From: Cercis canadensis
Taxonomy: Eukaryota; Streptophyta; Magnoliopsida; Fabales; Fabaceae
Reading direction: 5' to 3'
DNA: 64,000 bases
Assembly: GCA_003255065.1 (NCBI GenBank)
Contig: QAOA01006081.1
Span: 614,687 to 678,686 of the forward strand
The translations under genes were made by a program, and so were the position numbers. This document shows, in pieces, positions 13,180-24,042 of the stretch. The stretch's first letter is position 1. Every line of letters begins with the position of its first letter. The notes below the pieces were generated by a model. The model saw nothing but the letters and a program-made list of their open reading frames with translations, was not told the DNA's origin and ran no database searches.

Positions 13180-13671
13180 TTACGTGATGAAGACTAGCGA
13201 TCGACAGGCTGTGCTTTTAAATTGACCATTTGATGCACAGGCTCCAAATCTATCCATTAATGAGCACTTTGAGCACCTGAACTTTGCAAATGAAGAAAGC
13301 TTTGAATCGTCGAGACCCCATTTTTCAAACCTAATCTGTCTTGAACTTCTGGATATAAATAACAAAGAGTCTCCGACATTGATCCAAAAATTTGCAATAG
13401 ATGCCATCAGTGAAGGTTCAGAAAGGAAGAGATGATGAGTAGCACCAACAAGTAACAAAGAATATGCAACACTAGTCTTGCTCATGTCAAAAGCTTCTAA
13501 CTGATTTTCATTTCTTTCAGAATATAGAGACAACAAACCACTAGCCAATTTTGCGATGGGCGCCTGTGGTTGGGTGGAGGCGGCGGAAAGTCGAAATCTT
13601 GGAGATGAAGTAGGGACTACAATCGCCGTCGCTTTCTGTTCGGATTCGGGTGGTCTCGTCGGGGAGGTCAT
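13180..13671 (-). other. Unassigned open frame inside the hAT-like element
   Basis: A 163-codon open frame with ordinary amino-acid composition (for example KTSVAYSLLLVGATHHLFL) within the transposon. It has no transposase signature and I do not recognise it. Non-autonomous hAT elements can carry pieces of host genes, so it may be a captured exon, or a chance frame. The N-terminal part overlaps the segment duplicated around 13935. Confidence 0.25.
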
Positions 13672-14240
13672 GGGCTATGACTTATGGGTCATCTCAGTGA
13701 ATATGATGAGGAAGCCAACACAGGCACAACTAGCCAAGACGAAGAAACATAGACCCAAAAACTTCCACTATAACATTTTTTGGGAAAGAAAGAAAGAAGA
13801 GAGGAGAGGATTTGCAATTTTTGAGGCAAGAATGACTGGACGAGTGAGGACTGAGGAGTGCAGGCTAGGGATTTCAGAGAGAAGACATAAAACGACGTAG
13901 TTTTGCTATACTCGGTTTAGTTTGGTTTAAGCTCNCGCTTTCTGTTCGGATTCGGGTGGTCTCGTCGGGGAGGTCATGGGCTATGACTTATGGGTCATCT
14001 CAGTGAATATGATGAGGAAGCCAACACAGGCACAACTAGCCTAGACGAAGAAACATAGACCCAAAAACTTCCACTATAACATTTTTTGGGAAAGAAAGAA
14101 AGAAGAGAGGAGAGGATTTGCAATTTCTGAGGCAATAATGACTGGACGAGTGAGGACTGAGGAGTGCAGGCTAGGGATTTCAGAGAGAAGACATAAAACG
14201 ACGTAGTTTTGCTATACTCGGTTTAGTTTGGTTTAAGCTC
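13630..14240. repeat. 305-bp direct duplication around a single N
   Basis: Bases 13630-13934 and 13936-14240 are two copies of exactly 305 bp, separated only by an N at 13935, with about three single-base differences. Exact back-to-back copies with one N suggest that two contig ends, perhaps from different haplotypes, were placed side by side instead of being merged. Confidence 0.85.
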
Positions 14241-14406
14241 GAATTTTTTTTTTTTTCATTGGAACCGAAAACTGAACTGGCCCTCTCGGTTTTTTAAAAA
14301 ATCAAACTGAAAACCAGACCAACTATCTCGGTTTGACTTGGTTTGCCCCCGGTCCGATTCGGTTTAATCGATTTGGCCGATTTTCTGGTTTTGCCTTACA
14401 CCCTTA

Positions 14407-14625
14407 CTTTTTGCCGTCATGGACGATGATTGGGGCGTTATTGAGAGTGAAATAGAGGTCCTTATTTGAAGAAGCGAGCAAAGATGCGTCGGATTGGGCG
14501 GCGGAACGGAAAATCTTGGAAACGAGGGACAACCTTCAAGCATCCCGAGGAGTGGTGAATGAGATTATGTTAGTGATGCATCCTTCCGGCGTCGCCTCAA
14601 AATAGGAGTATGTTTCCGATTCCAT
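14407..14625 (-). pseudogene. Truncated F-box/PP2-B pseudogene
   Basis: Read on the minus strand from ATG at 14625, the frame resembles exon 1 of the intact F-box/PP2-B gene at 9126-9449: PEGCITNIISFTTPRDA, then RLSLVSKIFRSAAQSDAS, then NKDLYFTL and a closing HDGKK. It is disabled by a TGA stop where the intact gene has the Cys codon of PRDAC. It also lacks the segment after SDA that in the intact gene reads VWERFLPPDY and onward. The hAT-like element is inserted directly after the HDGKK codons, about where intron 1 should begin. No PP2 domain exons were recognised beyond the element. Confidence 0.8.
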
Positions 14626-16146
14626 GTCAATTCTCTTCTCACAAAAAATGCTTTCCCAAATTCAGAACCGCAATTGTTTAAGGATTTCTCTTCTGTTACT
14701 GCCGTCATCTCACTACCTTTCATACTCCACCCTCTCATTCTATTTATTTGGTTAAAAAAAGAGAATTGCTACTATTTGATAAAAGGAACCAAAACTATGA
14801 ATAGGAATAAATTACAAATTTGGAAGCAAATGAAAATTTCATTGAGGATTTCAATCTAATAAATCATTGTATGATATGTTAAAATTTGGGAAGTCATAAA
14901 TTAACTTACCAAAATCTTATTTTCTGAGAAATAAAATATGATTTTTCATGAATTTTCGCATTAAACTTTTTTATTAGTCAATTTAATTCTCAAGTTTTTA
15001 AATTTTATTTAATTTAATCCCAAAATATATGTTTTTGGTCATTTTAAGAAAAAAAAATATTTATTAAATGTGCCCTTTTTTTGTCCTCCATTGAAAACTA
15101 CACAACTTAGGCTAGTTAAAAATTCCTCATATAATATTGCTCGATTCATTTGTACCATGTAGTAACACATTAATAAATAGAATATTTTTTTATCAAGTTA
15201 ATTGAATGATAGTATTAAAGATTAGTTAAAAACATCTTGCAAGAAAAAAAAATTGTTAAGAACGTGATGTCTAGAAAGAAAAATCTAATTATTAAACTAA
15301 ATGAGAACAGAATGAAGGCCATCCTTGGTTGTATTTTTCTTGAAGGATAATTCAAATATAGAATCTTTTTTATAATACAAAAAATAAAATTTCGAAATTA
15401 AAAAACACGCTTCTCTACACGAATACAGTTAATTTATAATAAAACAGCAAGAATGTAAACCTTAGGTACTGCAATAATTGGGATTTGAACATTGTGGTAG
15501 AAATTTAAAGAGAACTGGCTGTGTAGAAAGTTGAATGGAATGAATGAAGCATGTTTTATGGTAAGAATGGTGTGCAAGTCAAAATATAAGCTTAAATAGG
15601 CAAAGGAAACAAAGATGCCATCCTGGAACACAATAATCCCATCCCAACTGATTTGAATCCGAAAACTGAAAATTGAATTCCACATTTTTTGGCATCCATC
15701 TAAAGAACACCTCATAAATCATGTCCACCCAAATCTCCCCACTTTTCTCTCCGAGAGTTCTTAGGAAACCTCACCCCATTTTTTTCATTTCCCCCCCCCA
15801 CCCCAAACATGGCTGGAACCTATTGTTTTCAACTTTTCCTGTTGATCTCTTCGCCATTCCTATAGCTCCCCTCCCGTGGGGTCCTTCAATGTAATTGGGA
15901 TTTGAGGGACCCTCCGCCCTTTCGTCTTTACCTCACTTTTTTATTTTTAATTTTATTTTTTTCAGTTCTTAATTAATATAGCCAAGAGCTCACTCACACA
16001 AAATCTTTTTCCTTTTTCCCATTTGTTTGTTTTTTTTAAAAATTTTTTTTTTTATGAAAAAGATTGTTTTTAGAACGAGTACTTATACATACATATACCA
16101 GAAATCAACTTTCTGGGAGGTTTCTTGATCTGCCCAGGTTACCACC
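14626..16146. other. Intergenic DNA, promoter of the LIP-like kinase
   Basis: AT-rich with pyrimidine-rich blocks near 15780-16040, just upstream of the kinase start. The frame at 15434-15715 (minus) has no domain. No RNA gene seen. Confidence 0.55.
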
Positions 16147-18625
16147 ATGAATTGCTTCCCGTGTTTTTCATCTCAGAGAAGTAAGAAAAACCTTAGCAAG
16201 AGGGAGCATGGCTCTTCTCCATATGACAACGGTGCACCAAAAACAGCGGGTAAGTTCCCAAACAAAACCCACAAAAGTCCTACAAGACCCTTATTTTTCA
16301 GCCATTTTGACGAGTCACTGAACGGTGGTTGTTGAAAATTCAAGGGGGAAAAGATAAGAACAATTATAATAAATTAGTTTTTAAACATTTATTTAATCAC
16401 AATAATTTCTACAAAAATTGTCTATGACAAATTATAATAAAGAAGGAGTGAAAAATTGAATTCAAAAGGTTAATGCCTTTTTTCTTTTCTTCCAATTTTC
16501 CAATCTCATAATCTTTTTAAGGTTTTACATAAGAATCTCATATATGTGTATATATATATATATATATAATGAGAAAAAAAGTTGGAGAATAATGTATTCC
16601 AATTTCCAGATTCCAGTTCTAAAATACGTTGCCTTTGGATTTTTATGACGTTGTGATTGTTGAGATATATATGTAGAAGTAAAGAAACAAAAGGGTGATG
16701 AGCCCCAAGATGAGCCTGCAAATATTCAAGCACAAATTTTCACTTTCCGTGAGCTAGCAACTGCAACTAGGAATTTCCGGCAGGAATGCCTCTTGGGTGA
16801 AGGTGGCTTTGGTAGAGTCTACAAGGGCACAATTCCAGCAACTGGGCAGGTCTTTTAATAAGGAATTATTCATAGAGAGACAATTTCAGTTTTGAATGCA
16901 GAAAATGCCATAATTTATTTTGTTTGTTTCGATTTTGTCTCTACAGGTGGTAGCTGTTAAGCAACTTGACCGAAATGGTTTGCAAGGCAATAAGGAATTC
17001 CTGGTTGAGATTTTGATGCTAAGTCTCCTGCACCATGAAAATCTTGTCAATCTCGTTGGTTATTGTGCTGATGGAGATCAGCGTCTTTTGGTGTATGAAT
17101 TCATTTCAGGGGGTTCTCTAGAAGACCGTCTTCTTGGTATATTTCTAATCTTCAATTTTGCTTTTTTCTTTTTCGACCGTACAAGCCTTGTATTGGAATT
17201 GGTTGAATTGTGGCGCAGGGTGTGGACCAGATAATGCACCTTTAGATTGGTTCACGAGAATGAAAATAGCATCTGGTGGTGCGAGAGGACTAGAGTACTT
17301 GCATGACCAGGCCAATCCCCCTGTTATATACCGGGACATGAAATCATCAAACATCTTGTTGGATGATGATCTTAACCCAAAACTATCTGATTTCGGACTT
17401 GCCAAGCTTGCTGGCGGAGATAAGATGAATCCTGTATCTTCAAGAGTTATGGGTACCTATGGTTACAGTGCTCCAGAGTATGTAAGATCAGGTCACCTCA
17501 CTTTGAAATCAGATGTGTACAGTTTTGGAGTTGTCTTACTAGAGCTCATAACTGGGCGACGAGCTATTGATACTACAAGACCAAACGACGAGCAAAACCT
17601 AGTTTCATGGGTAAAATTTATCCATGAATTCCCTTAATTTTTTGTTTTCTCTCTATGAATTCCCCTCATTCTGTTTTGTTAATTTTTTCGTCATTGGACA
17701 GGCACAACCCATATTCAGAGACCCAAAGAAGTTCCCGGATATGGCAGATCCACTTCTTAATAAACATTTCCCAGAAAAGGATCTGAATCAAGCAGTTGCT
17801 ATAGCAGCCATGTGTCTGCAAGAGGAAGCAGCAGCCCGTCCCTTAATGAGTGACGTTGTAACTGCTTTAAGTTTCCTTTCCATGGTTCCTCCACAGGTTA
17901 TTCCTGCCTCTCTCCCACCTCCCGCATCATCGCCTTCTCAGGAGAGTGTTACTAGTGATGAGGATGCTTCTGCTGATGAGCGTAATAACACTGCTCATAA
18001 TCAAGTTACAGCTAGTGCAAAGTATCAAGACGGTGACGTTTCAGATGAGGAGGTCCAATATGATTCCCATAGCCAAGAAACCAAGGACTTTTACTCCAAA
18101 TCAAGCCGCAAAAGCAGCAAGAGATCAAGGAATGGAAGCACTTCATCCAGCCAGAGAAGCAGCTATACTTCTTCTGAAGATGGAAGTGTTTCTTCCAGCC
18201 ACAAGAGCAGTAGAAAATCACAGGGTGTTAAGGGTGATTTAAGCCACAAGAGCAGCAGAAAATCTTCTGTCAAAGCTTTAAGCCGTAATTCTAGCACGGG
18301 ATCAGAGGATGATCAAATGGTGAAATTAGACGGTGCAATTGGTAATATAAGCCACAAGAGCAGCAGAAAATCTTCTGTCAGAGCTTTAAGCCACAAGAGT
18401 AGCATGGAATCGGAGGATGGATTCCTTGTGTTTGAGCACAGCGAGAGCAGGGCATCACATGGAAATGTTTCTTTCGGCAATTACAGCAGCGATGAATCAG
18501 AGGATGAACGTATTTCATATGAGCGTGGAGACAGCAGGGCATCCCAAGGGAATGTTTCTTTTGGCCGTATCAGCAGTGCAAGTGTTCACTCAGACCACAA
18601 CAACAGCAGCAGAAGACCAGAATGA
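16147..18625 (+). CDS. Receptor-like cytoplasmic kinase, RLCK-VII (LIP1/LIP2-like)
   Basis: Five exons, 16147-16249, 16677-16849, 16947-17136, 17219-17610 and 17702-18625, give 594 codons (593 aa) with matching phases. The N-terminus MNCFPCF has Cys3 and Cys6 as likely palmitoylation sites for plasma-membrane anchoring. The kinase domain has the glycine loop GEGGFG (75-80), catalytic Lys97 (VAVK), YRDMKSSN with catalytic Asp195, and DFG at 213-215, so it looks active. The C-terminal 200 residues are Ser-rich and acidic, with repeated SHKSSRKSS units. This layout, and the block [19 protein letters not shown], resemble Arabidopsis LIP1/LIP2 (LOST IN POLLEN TUBE GUIDANCE), membrane-anchored kinases of pollen tubes. 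Other PBL kinases with long tails are possible alternatives. The 76-nt intron between exons 4 and 5 and the other introns are GT-AG. Confidence 0.9.
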
Positions 18626-19923
18626 TGAAAGATAGGCATGCACATAACTTTGACATGATGCTATGTAATCGCCCCTCAAAGCCTTGTTGTTTATACACAA
18701 GTTTCATTTCGAAGCAGGACACAATAGACCGCAGTGGCATTGAGCAAGTAAGGTTGAGTGAGAAGGAACCATATATGAGCATCTCAAGCATCTTAAATCT
18801 ACTGGTTTTGTTTACTAGGCTTCAGGTATATTTATGTTTCCACCTTTGGTTGTTGACCAGAGTGAAGATGACCGTGAATTTCCATAGGGTGACTGTTGAC
18901 ATTATTGGAGGAATGACCCTAAATTATTTTATATTACTATGGCAATTCTAATGTTAATAATGTTGTTTATAACTTTATATTACATATAGCTGATTCTCTT
19001 CCTTCCTCTTAAAATTCCATACTAAGCAAAGTGGAATTGGATCTCGTATCCTTAGAGGATATTTTGATAATCAAACCAATTAACATTTTTGAGTGGATTT
19101 GGTTATCACTTATCAATTGAAGGGAGGGAACCTATGCCTTGCACTAGAAATAAAATATAGGTATGGTATGGATTAGTAATGTTGAAAAGATTTCTTAGGG
19201 CCCATTTTTTTTTCTGAATCTTTCTGGCACTGTGATCGCTAATCGTTCCATGAAATGATGTGGACGTAGTTTTACTCCGTTTTTTATCCGTGGATTTTCG
19301 ACCATGGCTGGGTTTTAGGGCATCAGCCACATGTATGGTTCCTAAGATTATTTTCTAGCGTAAATACCTTAGGATATGGCTGCCCCAGAATAGTCACACG
19401 CTACCTCTTGTCATTTTAGATCAGTTTGAATGGTCTTTGATTTTGATAGGGAAATGGCTCCAAGTTATGGTGCTTCTAAAAACCATAGGAACTAAATTTG
19501 TCCTAACTCGTAATAATGAGATATATGGTATGGTGAACTGTTTACTGAATAGGTCAATAGCCTCACCTTGACCGTATATGGGGATTTGGATACAAGAGTT
19601 CCTCTACTAGTGCTGAAGGTCTAAAGGAAATTGCGTTCGTTCCAAAAGCAAACAGACAAGAGAAGATCAATTCTGCCTAGTGCTGCCTTTTAAGTACTTC
19701 TCAAGACCCTGTCTCCATATATCGCCAAACCTTGTTTTGTTTCTTGCTTCATTCTCTGTAACCATCGCACAATTGAACAAGAAAACGGCATTCTTTGACC
19801 AAAGCATCTACTTAAGCCTACTCATTTGCTCCTTTTAGGGAACATTCTTTACTTACTTGAAGAGTGAGTGGGTGAGTGAGTGACAAGTGAGAACCCTAAT
19901 TTATAACATTAATTTCTCAAAGA
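18626..19923. other. Intergenic DNA between two kinase loci
   Basis: Starts with the 3' untranslated region of the LIP-like kinase. Open frames at 18622-18951 (plus) and 19106-19330 (minus) show no domain. Nothing else recognised. Confidence 0.55.
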
Positions 19924-21875
19924 ATGAGTCGCGAGGTAATATTAGTTGCCGTTGATTCCAGTAAAGAGATCACTGATTATGCACTGGAATGGGCCGTGAA
20001 TAATGTGATCAATGCTGAGGATTTTTTAATCCTTCTCGCTGTTCTTCCTTCGCGTAGTCGACGTTCTACACCCACTCTAAATCAAAGGCATTACAGTAGA
20101 GCATCTTATTTTCTTTCTTGTAGGTTTTCACCATTTTATTACTCTTATGTTTTCTTTTTTTCTTCCTGTTTTAGAAATTGGCAGTGTAATGTTCAGTGCT
20201 TGATTTCCTTCTTGTTGATAGGCCTCTCAAAGTGGGGTATGAGGCACAACGAGGGAAGCTCTTTTGATCAGAATAAACAGGACATTTCCAGCTAAATAAA
20301 CTATGCCTATATACTCAGGATGCAACAACTGTGGTTTGCTAAAACTCTGATTCAGGTATATCTGTTCAGTACTTCTAACTCTTGCTTAATGAATCTTAAA
20401 GCAAAATAGGCTCTTTCTAATTCTAGAAACTGCTTTTCCTTAGGTGCAATATGAAGTGAAAGTTGTTCTTGAAGCTCATCTGGGTTCAGTTGCTGAAAGC
20501 CAAAGAGCTTAAGGCCACATGGGTGATACTTAATAGGTACTCTTCTCATTTGAAAAATAGTTTCTAGCCTGAGCGGAAAGGAAAGTAAGTGCTTCAATTC
20601 TCTAGAAACATCCAGCCTTTCACCTTCAGATACCAAATCTTCACGTATTTTAAGACGTCAAGATGTGATGTTGATGAAATTATGTTACCGATCAGCCACT
20701 AGTCCCCTTCTTGGAGAAACAGAAATCTTAACTAGTCTTTCTGCAAATCCTCCTCCTCTTTGCTCTATCTGCAAGCACAAGTTGCCAATTTTTGGAAAGC
20801 CCCCAAGGAAGTTTACTTACAAAGAGATAGAAAGGGCAACTGATGGGTTCTCACTTGTGAACTTGTTGGCAGAGGGTGGGTATGGTTGTGTATTCAGAGG
20901 GACATTGCCTGATGGACAGATCATTGCAGTGAAGCAGTATAAGAAATTGAAGGCAGGGGCAGCATCAGAGTTCTGTTCACAAGTTGAAACACTTAGCTGT
21001 GCGCAGCACAAGAATCTGGTTATTTTGGTGGGCTACTGCATTCACAGAGACTGGCTTCTCATATATGACATTTGCTTGCAGTGGCTCCTTAGACATAGTT
21101 GTACCCTATGATCTATGAATCTAGAGGGTCTTTTTGCAGTCATGAGCTTCTTTAAATTAAACGCTACATTATATCTTTTGAAAGCAACAAGTGGTTGATT
21201 AGCTAAAAGGATGGCTATATTTGGAGCAACAGAAGCAAAACAGGTGATGGCTTGGCATGATAGGACGTAGGTTGCAGTAGGAGTAGCAAGAGGCTTGAGA
21301 TACCTCCATGAAGATTGCCGAGCAGGTTGCATTGTACACACAGACTTGAGACCTAGCAATATTCTCCTTACTCATGACTTTGAACCCAAGGTTTGTATGT
21401 GTCAGAGTTTCCTAGTTGTTTTTCCCCAATTTTTCTTATAATTACAAATTTGGGTGATCTCAATGTTGACCAGCCAGAAATTAGCATGACTATTTTTAGT
21501 TTTGTTGCCAATTTAATTCGATGGAGAATATGTGATCCTAACAATTACATATGATATTGCATAAAGATTGGAGATTTTGGTCTTGCGAGATGGCGACTTA
21601 ATGGGCAATCAGCTGAGGAGACGCATCTAATTGGTACATTTGGGTACGAGCAACCTGTAACCCTCTCTATTTTCAGCCTATGAAGGTCATTCCAGCCATA
21701 TCCGTAAACGTAATTATGTTTATGCAGTTACTTAGCTCCTGAATACATACAAACTGGGCATATCACAGAGAAAGCTCATGTGTACGCATTTGGTGTTATT
21801 TTATTAGAGCTTTTAAGTGGCTTCAGAGTCATGGACTTGTCAAGAAAAACAGGGAAACAATTTGTATCCCCATGG
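19924..21875 (+). pseudogene. Decayed USP-type receptor-like cytoplasmic kinase
   Basis: The order follows plant RLCKs with an N-terminal universal-stress-protein-like domain. An N-terminal exon from ATG at 19924 reads VILVAVDSSKEITDYALEWA. A middle part near 20440-20540 resembles VKVVLEAHLGSVA then AKELKATWVILNR, but the two pieces lie in different frames. Kinase exons follow: KFTYKEIERATDGFS, LLAEGGYGCVFRGTL and IAVKQY at 20800-21060; ARGLRYLHEDC and DLRPSNILL at 21280-21390; GDFGLARW near 21570; [14 protein letters not shown] near 21740. Disablements include a TAA before 20300, frameshifts near 20500 and 21075, and a TAG near 21270. The HRD motif reads HTD. The last kinase exon and C-terminus are missing after 21875. 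Expression of fragments cannot be excluded, but no full protein can be made. Confidence 0.85.
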
Positions 21876-22368
21876 GTGAGTTCGGTTTTCTTCTTCCTTG
21901 TTTCTATCTTTTGTCGCGACAATACGACATGTGGGGCAGTGAAGAAATTAATAACGCAAAAACTAAAAAGTAGGAAAAGAAACGACATGACATGTTGGTC
22001 ATCCCAAAAAAATAAAATTATGAAGGAAAACAACAAAACGCCTAGTCGCATAGGTAAAAGAACAAATGTATGAAACGTATTCGGTGAGATGTCGTTTAGG
22101 TGTAGATACTCCAAATAGAATGTGAAAAGGTTTACTTGGTAGGAGTTGGAAGGATGAGGGTTCGCCTCTCCTCTCGTGTCATATTTCTTAGTACGAACAC
22201 TCTCAATCTTACCAAACAAAGATCCTTCGCATCACAATATCCGCCGCCTTAATGCACTATGTGTTGTCTGCTACTGCTACCGAGGAATGAGTTGGTGCTA
22301 AATATGGGTTGGGTCTCAACTCAACTCTCAAGTGTTGCCCTGTTGAGTGTTTCTTTTGGCAACGAAAA
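21876..22368. other. Intergenic DNA between two pseudogenes
   Basis: No exon completing the upstream kinase was found. Frames on both strands at 21776-22219 are without domains. Confidence 0.5.
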
Positions 22369-22732
22369 ATGGGTTTGGAGAGCAAAGAGAGAGAGAATCA
22401 GGTTTTGAAACTGGTTCATGCTGGTGGATTCGTAGAGATACTGAGGAAAGCCAAGTGATGAAAAAGAACCCAGGATACTTGGTAACTCGTCCTGACCTAT
22501 TCAGGTTCTGAAACCGGGCAGTGTTTTCTTCATTGTCCCCTCCCACACCATATCCAGTGCCACAAACACAAACCAAACCTCTCTTCATCTTTGGCATCAT
22601 CATAGACCTAGTCCTAGAGAACCATACAATTACGAATCCTCTTATCCTAATATTTCAGCCTCACAGGTCACCACCAAGTTGAAGTCGTGCTTGAACAAGG
22701 ATAAGAGGGACAACGCCAGATCGCGAGCGTAA
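22369..22732 (+). pseudogene. Broken DUF4228 (PADRE domain) gene
   Basis: From ATG at 22369 the frame reads LKLVHAGGFVEIL, then stops at TGA 22456. In another frame from 22458 it continues MKKNPGYLVTRPDLFRF and hits a TGA. A third piece reads PGSVFFIVPSHTI and runs on to LKSCLNKDKR before TAA at 22730. These blocks in this order match the plant DUF4228/PADRE family: small proteins, often stress- or pathogen-induced, of unclear biochemical role. At least two frame breaks and a missing segment between EIL and VMKKNP make it a pseudogene. Confidence 0.75.
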
Positions 22733-24042
22733 TCTCACTCCAACCAATCCATTGCAAACCCTACATCATATGGCTGTCCCACCATAAATTAAAATGTCAA
22801 AATTTTGTTTCTCTTCCTCTATTTCCTTCCAGACTTACCCTTGTTTATTGCTCACCATATACTGCATGTAACTCTTGGCTCTGGACTCCAGTAATGACTG
22901 CTATATAGTTCCTCTTCTGTCTGAATTTTTATACTCTTATCTCATAAATCATAATTAATTAAGAATATCATGGAAAATGGAACAAGCTTTTGATTTAGTA
23001 GAATAAATTAATAGGCGTACTGCTGAAAAGTGAACACGGACAGCCTCAATTCTGAAATTTACATCTCTTTTAACCAGGCTCTAGCAAGATTGATAGAGAT
23101 GGCATATCACTATTTCTTCTCCCCACGAAGCAATTCAACAAAATTTATGCCAGATTTCGAATTCACCGTTGGAATCTACACCAAGTTTAGTTCAGAAACA
23201 AATTTTCGCTAGCCTAGTTGATTTGTCTCTTTCGGACCTGGGAGACACATGACAAAGATGACATATTCACTCATTGAAATTAATTAATTCCGTCCAAGCT
23301 CTGAATAAAATTTGGCGAGGGACCCTCTCAAGTAACTTTCATATTCTCGACTAACATCAGATTCAGATTCAGATTCACAAGTGATGCGGTTCTCGGTGTC
23401 TTATAAGGGCTATCCAGCTTACCTTTTACATGAAAAACTGTGGTATTATGTAGATTGAGCTTCTATCATCCATTAGACATTTGATTGGTCCAACTGATAC
23501 ATATAATTTGTTAAACGCCTTAGAGCTTTTATGCATGGAAGCTCCGTCAATGGGAAAATCTCCTTCCAATATTTTCAATACCTGATCATCCAATAATTAA
23601 TAAAATTTTATAAGATGTCTGGAGAAAATACAAAAAAAAAACAAAAATAAAAGCAGGGGCAAAAAGAAGATACTAGAATTTGGTGAAAAGATATAGAACC
23701 TCACACATCCTTGGTCTCCGTTGTGGATGAGGTGAAATACATAAATGCGTACTAATTTTGTCTTAGCGTTTAGTGTTGCTGTTAAGATGCATGCAGAATC
23801 TGAGCTTACTGTTAGAATTTCAAAGAGAACCACATACATGCACATAAACATAATAATTAATTAGTTCAAGTCAAAACCCTAGCAATAATTTATTTCATGG
23901 CCGATAAACGCTATAACTGGCCGTACTCACTGACTGATTATTAATACTACAAATACTATAATTAATTAATTAGGTGCTAATTGATGAGATATTTGGCGCT
24001 CATGGATCATGATCATCAGGTGCGGTCCTTGCTCCATCTTCA
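22733..24042. other. Intergenic DNA
   Basis: AT-rich sequence 3' of the SWEET gene. Open frames at 23030-23212 and 23597-23851 carry no domain. No repeat or RNA gene recognised. Confidence 0.55.

Larger units (their letters stand above)
12602..14406. mobile_element. Non-autonomous hAT-like DNA transposon
   Basis: The ends are short inverted repeats: left TAGGGGTGTAA, right reading inward TAAGGGTGTAA. They are flanked by near-identical 8-bp duplications, CTGTTTGC (12594-12601) and CTTTTTGC (14407-14414), 7 of 8 matching. Eight-base duplications with TAGGGGTGTAA-like ends are characteristic of hAT elements. Subterminal regions hold repeated CGGTTTGG/AACCGA-like motifs, as expected for transposase binding regions. 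No hAT transposase is present. The apparent 1.8-kb length is inflated by a 305-bp duplication around an N at 13935, so the true element is probably about 1.5 kb. It lies inside an F-box/PP2-B pseudogene. Confidence 0.78.

Noticed and set aside
13556..13900. Plus-strand frame in the hAT element, repeated downstream
   Set aside because: The repetition stems from the 305-bp duplication around an N; composition and lack of domain do not support a gene.
20352..20636. Minus-strand 94-codon frame
   Set aside because: It is antisense to the USP-type kinase pseudogene, whose plus-strand blocks match a known family.
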